Assembly: GCA_015680905.1 (NCBI GenBank)
Contig: CM027380.1
Span: 105,677,001-105,741,000 of the forward strand
Length of the DNA: 64,000 nt
Origin: Coptis chinensis
Taxonomy: Eukaryota; Streptophyta; Magnoliopsida; Ranunculales; Ranunculaceae
Direction of reading: 5' to 3'
Shown here: positions 46,680-56,841 of the stretch, piece after piece
Numbering within the stretch: position 1 is the first letter of the stretch
Layout of the letters: every line of letters begins with the position of its first letter
Made by a program: the position numbers and the translations under genes
The notes under the pieces: model-generated
The model's input: only the letters and a program-made list of their open reading frames with translations
Told to the model about the DNA's origin: nothing
The model's database searches: none

Positions 46680-47709
46680 TGATAAATACCCAAAAACTGT
46701 GTTTTAAACCCCGTAGAGACATTACAATTGGATAAATAATGTGTTTAATAAATATAAATTAATTGTATTTTCATATTTTCATAGGTTTCAAACACACAAC
46801 AATAGAAAATACACACATAACATGCCTTTTAGCATGAAATACAACCTAATAAAAGTTTGGACTTGAAAAACTTCAATATCAACTCATTTAAAACTCCAAA
46901 TTGCCAAGAAAACTCATGGACTCAAAACAAGTTGAAGAATCCAGACTTGAGTCCCTAAGTCAGCTAAAGAATCAACTCGAAAGTCAAGAGAAAACTTCAA
47001 ATGGCGATATCTCCCATCTCTAACTTTGATTCAAACACTCGACCTGCCAAAATGATTAGCACAGCAAAAACTCTACGCAACGGTATAAAGTTTCCAAAAA
47101 TGGTCGTACGGTTTGGAATATGAAGACAAAGCCAAAGCCTATTACTATTTAAGCCCAAGCCCATTACTATTCCAGAGAATATTTCTAGAATATTCCCTAA
47201 AATATTCCTAGAATATTCTCTAGATATTATATTTTATTTGTAACCGTCAGATTTAGATTAGATAGATTGAATCCAGACCGTCAGAAAAACTATAAATAGA
47301 AAGTATGAGTTTTAGTTTTTTTTCATGGAATGTTTAGCATTCCATCAGTAGGAGTAATGTAGAATTTCTTTTAGAGTTGTAATGCAAAATTTTCTTTTTA
47401 GTTTATAATATTTAGTTTAATTTTATTTCCTTTTAATTAGTTTAATTTCTTAGTGTTGTGTCTCAGAGCAGAAACTCTGCCCGAGTGAAGACTATCTCCA
47501 TTAGGGAGTTTTGTCTCGACAGTCCATAAAAGACTAGGAATTGAGTAAGTTCACCCAGAGTTGGGATTCTTAATCAATTCCACCCGCTAATAACACTCGC
47601 TCAGAGATGACGAGTCGTTATTAGGGATCAAAAGTCGAGATAGACTCGTTAACGGAAATAGGATTTGCTCATGGGAGAAAGATTTTGCAATTTTAAGGAA
47701 AAGTGAACA

Positions 47710-48247
47710 AAATGACAAACCGACCGCTGTATCTACAGTTAAATCATCAGCCATTAAGTAAAACAAATTTCTGAACTTGCTAACAAGCACCAAACACTAG
47801 AGTTTTCTCAAGCACTAGGAGTGCAGAAAAATCACAACACTTGCTAGGGACTTTTCTCAAACACCAACTATGTAGGAAGAGAACCCAAAGAACACAAATC
47901 ACAAAGAAAAGTTCGTCGCCATACAACACGCTTAGGAACACCACAGGAGTATAGCTTCAAACAAGGCACACTTGCCTTTGACTATCAACAGAAAATAGGA
48001 GAGTAAAGTACCACAACTTTAACAAGACAGCCCACCCAATATACATATAAACATCACCTCACACACACAAACAGCTGCACACCTTCACAATCACCACAAC
48101 ACCCTAGATTTACATCTAGGGTCACACACCAAATATCAACCCTTTTTAGGTTTTCTTTACCACAAACTTTTTTCAAACAAGACCAAAAAAAAAAAAGAAG
48201 AAAAGAATAGGAGTTAGAACTGAACAAGAGTTCTTGTTCTGATACTA
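47710..48247. other. Copia leader between the nested element and its 5' LTR
   Basis: Untranslated leader of the Copia element on the minus strand, with a primer-site-like TAGTATCAGAAC next to the LTR. No coding region. Confidence 0.6.
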
Positions 48248-48444
48248 AGTGAAGTTTTGAAATGGAAAAATATAAGAAGGAGAAAGAGAGATCAATCTAG
48301 AATAAACTGTTCTTGCTCTAACCCACTATTTATTATGTCTTAACAAATATATTTACACCCATAGGTACACCACTTAACAACCACACAATGCAACTCACAC
48401 CCATTACTAAAAACACCCAAAATAATAAAAACAATACTCTCACA

Positions 48445-48838
48445 TCTAATAACAATACTTCTTCCGCTGTCACTATCACCTTTATAAACTCCAAATTTAC
48501 AACCATTGCTTTTTCTCTAGTTGCCATCAAAATTATCAAATAAGTTTTTTTTTTAATTATTATTTTTTCTAATGGGGAAGAAAATTTACCAAGAATGTTG
48601 GAGGATTGAGAGAAAACAGGACCAAGAATCCTCAAATCTCTAGTGGGTATGGAAACGAATTTGATGATGGCGTTTTTTTCGCATTCGACGACTTCTGTCT
48701 CGCCGAGTCGATTGAACCGCATCCATAATCGGGAACCACTGGCTTACTTTTTGGCTTTGGTGGTGGTTGAGGAAGACACGACGGCGTTGTCAATAAGTGG
48801 TGACAGTGGCGGGGGCTGATTAGGAATTTCTATTAATT
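48445..48838 (-). pseudogene. MRS2 exon 1 and start of exon 2 (unit B)
   Basis: Exon 1 reads LWMRFNRLGETEVVECEKN, then RDLRILGPVFSQSSNIL, and lacks the AATG duplication of unit A. A stop (TAA) interrupts the lysine run upstream (KAKK, then ASGSRLW). Exon 2 begins REKAMVVNLEFIKVIVTAEE and is cut at TCTAA by the Copia element. The upstream end is joined to the CLASP exon at about 48,840. Confidence 0.88.
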
Positions 48839-49205
48839 TTTTAGCACAATCAGCAATTCGAGGGAGCACACGCACAACTTTGCAGTTACGCAACATCTGA
48901 AATATGAATATTATTTTTATCAAAAGTAGCATATAGATTAAAAGAAAATAGAAAATTATAGAAGCAATTTAGTAGTACCGTCTTTATGCAGTTGTCTCTG
49001 CAGATTCAGCAATCACAAGTACAGTTATGACAACAAGCTTGAAAAGAACCTGAAAGCAAGATGACAATGTCAGCAGAAATAGTAGCAGATAGAGAGAGAG
49101 AATTTGTCCAAGAAAAGGCAAACTTACTGGAATGAACATCTGAGCACATGCCTAAAAACCTCCCAGAAGCTCCTTCGATAATAAGCACAACAGATGGCTA
49201 GCCTA
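48839..49205 (-). pseudogene. CLASP middle exons joined to MRS2 (unit B)
   Basis: In order on the minus strand: an exon at about 49,195-49,135 (KELLGGF, stop, ACAQMFIPV), an exon at about 49,050-48,980 (LFKLVVITVLVIAESADNC) and an exon at about 48,897-48,844 (LRNCKVVRVLPRIADCAK). They precede the CLASP exons at 49,336-55,035 in the parent gene yet lie after them here. In unit A the middle exon is split by FKBP62; here it is continuous. Confidence 0.85.
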
Positions 49206-49335
49206 CAGAGAGAAACCCAACCAAAGATAAAAAGGTTTATTAATTGAAAAAATTAATAATTAATGAATACTGAAATGAAGAAAAAGGGAGGGACCTCTTC
49301 TTCTCGTTCAATTGGGCTTCTGTAAAATACGAAAT

Positions 49336-52300
49336 CTAATGGTCTCTCATATAAATACCTTTGTCAAAGAAATTGATACAAGTCACAAGATTCTTCTCAT
49401 CTTCACTTACTAATAGAGGAACAATAACCTGCAAAGTTAATAAAAAGGGTAAATTGGAGCAAAGGAAAAATTTATCAAACAAAGGCAAAGGCACACTGTA
49501 AGCAGTAAACGAAAACAAATATTATATTATTTATATATGAAGGGAAAACTGAAAAGCTTGATACTACAAAAGTGAAATTGAGGGATAGTGTGTACACATA
49601 GAGGCATTGTCATGTGACAGAAATTATGTACTTTTCAGATTAATTTAATGTCATAACTTGTGATCCACGAGATCTATCAAATAAGACTAACAGTAAATAA
49701 CAAATTCAAAACAACAGTTTTATTTATTTCTAAAAGACATGTGATGTGTTTAAAAGCACAAAAGCATGCCCTGGAGGCACAAAGGTTGTAGAAAATATGA
49801 TTCGACCTATTGGGTTGGCTGGGAGTGACGCGGGCACTGGCAACCACTAGTGTGTAAAACACACTGTAACAGGTATATAAGGACTTGTTACACACACTGT
49901 GCTGCGAGCATTTTTGGGTATCTACATTGAGTCCTTTGCATAATGAATGAAGGCGTGCAACCACCCTTCTGTTCAGCATTCAGTGATCAGAGGCTACATT
50001 CAGACATACATATATATGACAAACGGAATCAACACAAATATTAAAAAACTTGTATACAACATAATTTTTCTCAATTGACTTACAGTTAAACATCTGAATG
50101 GATCATACTGACATAATACAATGGTCAAACATCGCTCTGCTTCACTAGAAACCTGAACAAAAAGAGATTTGTCAAAGTATGATTTAAGTATTAAAAATCG
50201 AGGAAAAAAAATGATTTGAGTATTAAAATCTGTATCCCCGAAAAAAAATTTACCTGTTAGCACAACCTCAACAAAAAATGATTTGAAAGTATCAAGAAAA
50301 ATATTTAGGATTAATAGTCTTAGTATCCCAAATGAACATAATTAATCCAGCACGGATCTGGAAAAACAAAGACCTGATTGGTGAGCATTTCAACTAACAA
50401 TGAAAGTGCAAGTTCTCGGATCAAGGAATCAGGATCATCCAGCACCTCCAATACAACTGTGAGAATCTGGTTAAAATACTGCCCACAGACAGTCTAAATA
50501 ATATTAGTAAGAAATGTAATGATTAAATAGTCTGTGCTGATAAGTACGTTCAGGTCACAAAGAATATTTGTTGCTCTTGAAAAACCATGGATAATCAAAA
50601 GAAAAGGAATACGAGAAAATTCTAGAGATTCCAGAAGAACACTGAGAGCTGGACACTTAAGAGTCTATGTAATCAGTATCTACGTTCCAGAACCATCATA
50701 AACCGACACTTCTAAATAATATAAGTTCCTACTATTTGATTCTCTATAGCATTAAAAGGGTAATGTTGACAACCAATGCATTTAAGAACCTCTTAAGACG
50801 CTGTACACATATATTATATTGTTTCAACTGTAATGTAATCATGTACCAATATGTTTTTATATCCGTCCTTAAGGAGATGAGGTTTCATGATCATGTGTGT
50901 AACTGTGATACAATTATGTTGCAAGTTGAATCTTCTATGAAGGAAGTCTTTATGAGGGTTGATTACTCTTGTAGCTCCTTCCCACAAGTAATCTATTTTA
51001 CTCCTCCCCGCCCCCAGTTCCTATACTCTAGATAAGTGGAATCATGTTTTAAATTGCTCAATAATATCTCGCCAGTCATAAGAAGCTTCAAAGATATTGA
51101 TTCTGGAGCAGAAATCGTTAGGCATTTGGAATGGGGATATCAATCTTGGACTGGTAACACAATGAAGTAAAATCCTCTAAACACCAACAACATGACGAGT
51201 GAATATCTATCTTCTACACAGGATTCAATTTTGCCTATGGAGATTATGAAGGGGAAAACAGAAGTAATGAACTCAAGCACTGAAGATTTCGGATGAAAAA
51301 GAAAGAAAGAACCGAAACAGGAGAAAAATACATTGAATAGAAGATTTGCGTAGCCTGGTAATAAAAAAAACTACCATAAAATCAGAACAGAGCTTGAATG
51401 CAAGGAAATGGAACCTTGCTCCAGACTAATTGATCATTAGCCACTGAAAGATCGATCAGCTGCTGAAGTGCAACACGCTTGCTTACACTTTCATTCTCAT
51501 CACTGCCATTGCAAATCTGCACGTAAGTACAAAACATGATTTCAGAAAGGAGTTTTCCAAACAAGTGATGAGTTTCACATATTCTCATGTACATGAGCAA
51601 AAAAGCATTTCTCTAAGAATATATTTCTAGCTTCATATTTTCAGGTCTTACCTGATGCAGAATTTGAGGGATGCTAGTCCCTACATCTGGAGTGGAACTG
51701 GTTTTGGTAACTGTTAGCTTCTCATGATTAAGGTCCAGTTCTGAACTTCTGTTACCAAGCGTTAATACTGGAACTTCTCCATGACCAGAGCTCCCCATTC
51801 CATTAACGTCTAATCTTGGAGTTGATAATGAACTCTCTAAACCCATGACTGGATCAGTATTTTCCAGATGGGTCGTCCACAATCCCATATTTTCAACCAC
51901 ACCATTCACATTTGATGTCAGATCCATGCTTTTGGAAGTAACAACCTCCAGATAATAACTAGAATCAAGACCCTGATATAGCTGATCCCGAGTATCATGT
52001 GAACCTTCATGCCCAATAGAGCCTAAGATCAGAATCGATTCCTGCATGGAATTCCACTTCCTTCCACCTTCACTATCGACGGAACCAGCAGAATACCTTC
52101 CGAAAAATTGACTTTTCTTTGATGCTCCTGCATATCCTTCTTCAGAAGAAGTTCCTACAACATCAGACTGCTCGAAAAAAAAATTTAGAATGCTGTTGCT
52201 CTCTTCTGTTCTGCAAAAAGTTCATGAGGTCGACCTCTATACGAGGCGTGAACTGTTTAAGCACTCGCCTCAAGGAATTTTGTTCTTCAATTGACAGACA

Positions 52301-55035
52301 AAGAATGAAATTCAGGACAGATGCTGAATCAAAATGGGAATAAACCGCTATGATACATGTTATAGCTGCTTCCTTAAGTTTTGTATTCTTGTCATGGACC
52401 AAAGGTGCCAACTTAGCAAGCCACAATTTCAGGATGCCACTGTTACCAGAACCTTCAGAATTTATTGAGTTCTTGTTGAAGGAGTTGATAGCAAACTCAA
52501 TAACAGCCAACTTCGCCTTTGGTGAACGTTGCTCATCAAGAGAACGAAGCAAAGCAGGAAGGAGAGAATCTATACCATAGGTCTTACTCACAGTTTCTAG
52601 AGTTGTTGAGCAAGACTGGCGAATTAACTCTTTTTGGTCGATTAACCTTGAAAAAACATGAGGCAGGATCCTCTCGATATAACTTTCAAAAGGCTTTCTG
52701 CAAGAAGGAATCATCTCAGCAAGTGTTGAAAGAGCTGCCTGTGCAACTTTATGGTGAGGATCATCCAAGTGTTTGAAAAACAACTTCATAACCTTCTCGA
52801 AACTCTGTGTAATTTCTTGGACACCTTTTGCCCCTTGCTGCAGCAAAGTTCAGAGATAATTAAAAGCAGAAACTCTGGCAGACCAGTCAGAACTAGAGCT
52901 CAAACCCTCCATCAAAGCATCATTAAGAGACACTGGACCCTCCATGTAACTTGGCATTTCACCAAGTGCAAGTTGGCTATCATCAAAACTATTTCTATTG
53001 TTAGCAGATACCCGTCCAGTCACATGTTTTCTCAAAAGCGGCCTCTGGAAATTGGGGATAAAATTGTTTTGTGAATCCCTGAAACAGGGATCTTTATAAG
53101 GTGTGTCTAGATATTGCCTATCCATATGTGTGTTCAAATATCTTCAGTTGATCCTCATATCAGTATTTTCTTCAATGTGACTCTCATCCTGCAGTCTCTC
53201 AGAAGTTCTCTTGGCAGTATATGATGAAAAAGGCTCAGTTGACAGGCTGCTGTGGTAGGAAAACTTGCTGGGATCTTTGGAAGCATGAACCTGAGCACTG
53301 ATAAGATTGGATGTTATTAAACAACTGCTCTGACTACTACCTCTAGAAATATTGGAGGCAGTTGAATCTGCCAATACTGAATCCATGAGATGACTTGAAG
53401 AAGAAACAGCAAGAGGAAATGGTGGATCACGAGCTGATGGAGTGTCAACTCCTGCACTAGGGGAACAGTGATTAAAGCTTAGACATTAAAGAAATGGTTA
53501 ATAAATCCATAATGCAGTAAATTGTTAAAATAAAGTTCTGTATGGATAAACTTATTCAGAATGAATAATTACAGTGTAATATTAAGTATGTAGTTGAGCT
53601 GAAACATTCCGTACCATGGTCCAAACTAGTCGATCGCAAAGGCTTGTCAGATATATCCAAACCTCTCAGCATGCTTTCAATAGTACTAACTTTTTGTTTA
53701 CTTGCATGCAGCACACTTTCAAGACTTCTCTCAGTACCTTTTCCTAAAGATTTTGCTTGCGATAAAACAAGACCAGAAGTGAGAGGTGTTCCTGAGGGCA
53801 GAGTTGCACTCCTGTCTTCTTCTTTTTTGATAACAAGTTGCACTCCTGTCCATTGCAACAATTGCAGAAGTTCCGTACCCAGGTACATTAGAAGTAGGTG
53901 TTTGGGATGGAGTACGCAATGATTGCACCCCTCTATCATGAAGTGAAGGAGAAGCATATCTCCTGTGGACACCACCTTCTTCTTCATTTATAACCTATAC
54001 AGAATTGCATCACATCAAGCACTAAGTTTTCATATCATCACTAAGGGATCCCATGAATAGATGGAAACAAATACCCTTTGAATGACAGGATCAAAAGATG
54101 AGAATAGACGCCTGGAATGTTCTGGCCAAGTTTTTGTAAACATCCGATAACAAGTTCTCGCAGTTGATCGCACCTGCAAAGTTTCATTTCCCACTAGGTT
54201 TATATTAACTGACAAACTAAAATATCTACTTTCCCTAGTACGTAATTGCCACAAATAAATTATTCATCAGCATCTTTTCTACCGTAAAAGAAGATGTAAT
54301 TCAAAATTTTAAATGTGTAATTAAGTCAATAGCTAAATGCCAAGAAAGCAAAAACAACCAACTATAAACCAAAATACTTGTCTTTACTTATTTTACGTAG
54401 GTAAAGTTTCACTAACTGTTGAATTCACATTAAATCATAAGGATCTTTATTTCTAACTAATTTATCTGGAGAAAACGTGTTCCAAAAAAGACCTACATGC
54501 AAAAGGTGGGGGAGAATGAAAAGCTTTAAGACCAAAATTTAAAGGTCTTAACAAACTTGGTTCTCTTAACCAAGTCGTGTACATAAATGTGTGCACACTC
54601 ATTTCCACAAAACAAGGATTTATGACATTGAAAGATATATAAAATCCTATTCAACTGCATGTACATTAGTCTCTCCCTAAGACTTTACATAAGATTTTAC
54701 TAGACCCGACACTCCAATAGTCTTAGTTAGAATTCAAAATTCTCATATAAAATTGTAGTCATAACCCATCAACCAGAAAAATAATACCTCAATCATTGCG
54801 TCTGCTACACAGCACTTTATTAGATCTTCATAAAGATCTGCCACTCGTTGTATTTCTGGTGCATCTGCCCAGTACTCGAGTATCAGAAGTGCATAGACAC
54901 AACACCTGCAGCATAAAATGTAATTATTTATTAAATAAAATAAATAAATAAAACCTTCCACCTTAAACAAGAGGCACAAATAAATATACCTGGCACGGAG
55001 CACTGCATTGCGGTCATTTTTATTTATGACTTATG
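49336..55035 (-). pseudogene. CLASP C-terminal half (broken)
   Basis: Exons on the minus strand from NDRNAVLRAR (about 55,030) through YALLILEYWADAPEIQRV, RSTARTCYRMFTKTWPEHSR, the serine-rich linker (GYGTSAIVAMDRS; ERSLESVLHASKQKVSTIES) and the TOG-like block 52,846-52,163 (KVMKLFFKHLDDPHHKVAQA; LLPALLRSLDEQRSPKAK; KQFTPRIEVDLMNFLQ). The last exons carry VLEVLDDPDSLIRELALSLL (50,470-50,370), SEAERCLTIVLCQYDPFRC (about 50,100) and IVPLLVSEDEKNLVTCINF (about 49,400). CLASP stabilises cortical microtubules. The copy is dead: in-frame stops replace the arginine after FNYL near 52,847 and a residue near 53,140, and small insertions lie near 53,850. The N-terminal TOG domains and the final exon are absent. 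Unit A has no equivalent. Confidence 0.9.
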
Positions 55036-55559
55036 ATGCTGTCTTATGAAGTTATGATTTGTGCTTTGCAGACTAATCACTTGAGCACTGAAAGAGAATC
55101 TGAGAATGCAAACCAATTTTGAGCAGTTAGAATTCTGAGGTATCACCTTGGTCATTCATACTTCCTCAAGAATCAAGATCATCCATCTAACGGGCTTCAC
55201 CATGGCACAAATTTCACATCTGTTGCAATACATATAAACCTAGCAAATGAAATCTGGGTTCAAAGGGAAAAAACAAAGCAGAAAACACACTAAATTTCAA
55301 GACACCACCCCTAGAGCAGAGGGGAGCTAATAAAGCTAAGGAAATACGTAGTATCCTTTCATCAATAATCAGAAATATGTAATGAGAAAATATCCTTTTC
55401 ATCAATAATCAGAAATATGTAACGAAAATATCCTTTTATCAATAATCAGAAGAGTTTTACAAAGACTCTAGACTCAAGACCGTAACCCTACCAACTACAA
55501 AGATTAAGAAATGTTGCAGCTCTAACTACTAAGACGTCAACCAGACACACAACCCAGCA
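55036..55559. other. Junction region without gene
   Basis: AT-rich. A short tandem repeat (ATCCTTTTCATCAATAATCAGAAATATGTAA words) lies at 55,350-55,450. It separates FKBP62 and CLASP exon fragments. Confidence 0.4.
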
Positions 55560-56541
55560 AACAGAAGACATCAATTGAACTGAACACAGTCGTCCATCAC
55601 ACCTCATTGTCAATGCTTGAGCTCTGCAGCTTATGCTGCTGCTTTCTGCAGATAGATAATATTCGTCAGGAGAACAGTCAACTTAAACCAAAGATAAGTG
55701 GCCCTCACAATTTTTTTTTAAAGGCCAGCGACTTACATTAGTATCAAGTGTTTCTAATTTGCTCATCTTGGCAAATATGTTGCCATAAAACTGAGCGCCT
55801 CCTTATTGAACTCCTTCATTTTTTCCTTCAAGACTTTATAGTTTATACTCCAGCTTTACGTCCCTAATTCCACAAAGATTCCACCCCAACATACCTTTAG
55901 TCAAGAGACATTGGACATCAATGAATTAGCCGATACAATAAAAAGGCACAATACATACCTGTTGTTGGGATCAATTTCCAACGCCTTCTTAATATCGATC
56001 TCAGCAAGGTCCAAATCAGCCTGCCAAATGTAAGCTTGGGCTCGTCTATAGAGGGCCTAAACAATCGCACTCTCAAGTTCTAGCACCTACAAATTATTAT
56101 CGCAACACTAATCCTCAGGCCTCTTGGTTTGATGTGATTTCAGTTGTATCTAGAAATTAATCCACAGTTACCTTTGTGCAAAGCTTCTCTGCTTGTTTGT
56201 AGTCCTTTAGCTTCAGATTGCAGCTTACCTTCAGAACCTTGGACTATTTCTTTTCCTCATCACTGAAGTTGGTGTCATATTCAATAAATTTTCCAGCCTG
56301 ATTACAAGGAGATTTTCAGTCAGTTGCAATAAAATGAAATCATCTCTAAAATTATTCGATCCTACTAAAAACTTTCTTACCTTTTCATATCTTTTGAAGC
56401 CTTAGCAGCGGCTTCAATTTTTTCAGGTGTGTTCATGTCCCACGATTCTCTCTCTTAATGATAGAAACGGAAAATTTTAAACTCACTCGTACCAAGCAAA
56501 ATGCAAGATCCATACAAAGAGAAATCACACTGAAGATACCT
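55560..56541 (-). pseudogene. FKBP62/ROF1 C-terminal half (unit B)
   Basis: Exon pieces on the minus strand: tetratricopeptide words KLKDYKQAEKLC near 56,200; QADLDLAEIDIKKALEIDP at 56,020-55,962; DVKLEYK and AQFYGNIFAKMSKLETLD at 55,870-55,740; then degenerate tail. This extends further downstream than the unit A copy, which ends at QAQGYI, but lacks the FKBP-domain exons seen there. Relative to unit A, 21 bases are missing in the LNNAAC exon. At its upstream end (56,541) it joins CLASP sequence directly (VVITVP then FVKG). Confidence 0.85.
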
Positions 56542-56841
56542 TGACAGGTACAGTTATGACGACAAGCTTGAAAAGAACCTGAAAGCAAGATGACAATGTC
56601 AGCAGAAATAGAGAGAGAATTTGTCCAAGAAAAGGTGAAGTTACTGGAATGAACATCTGAGCACATGCCTACAGAGATAAAAAGGTTTATTATTAATTGA
56701 AAAAATAAATAATTAATGAATACTGAAATGAAGAAAAAAGGGAAGGACCTCTTCTTCTCGTAAAACACGAAATCTTCTTCATGTTTTCGTTCAATTGTGT
56801 AATGAAAAATGAAAAATTAATTTTCCGCCAGAAGAACTAAC
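56542..56841 (-). pseudogene. CLASP exon remnants next to NLR-B
   Basis: Homologous to 49,020-49,310 and, more weakly, 30,190-30,430. It keeps ACAQMFIPV (about 56,665-56,640), an intron and LFKLVVITV (56,575-56,548), then switches to FKBP62. The rest is shared 3' flank of the NLR genes. Confidence 0.75.

Larger units (their letters stand above)
41351..47709 (+). mobile_element. Non-coding LTR element (LARD-like) inside the Copia element
   Basis: Direct LTRs at about 41,351-42,407 and 46,680-47,709 begin TGATAARTACCCAAAAACTG and are roughly 90% or more alike. A polypurine tract (TTTGGGGGTGG) precedes the right LTR, giving plus orientation, opposite to the Copia host. The motif GCTTGAGGACAAGCAA before it is common in Ty3/Gypsy elements of the Tat group. 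The internal part holds no gag or pol coding, so the element relied on another for movement. I see no clear target duplication. It contains an inverted solo LTR. Confidence 0.8.
35738..48444 (-). mobile_element. Ty1/Copia LTR retrotransposon with nested insertions
   Basis: The LTRs are 197 bp, at 35,738-35,934 and 48,248-48,444, and about 93% alike by eye. A TCTAA duplication lies on each side, in an MRS2 exon. A tRNA-Met-like primer site adjoins the right LTR, and a purine tract (GAGGGGGAG on the minus strand) adjoins the left. Parts on the minus strand: gag with zinc knuckle (40.4-41.3 kb), integrase (38.0-39.1 kb), reverse transcriptase (36.7-37.5 kb) and RNase H (35.9-36.3 kb). The element is broken, with more than five breaks, and is enlarged by a hAT-type MITE and a second LTR element. 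The LTR difference suggests an insertion age of a few million years at usual plant rates, which is a rough guess. Confidence 0.95.
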
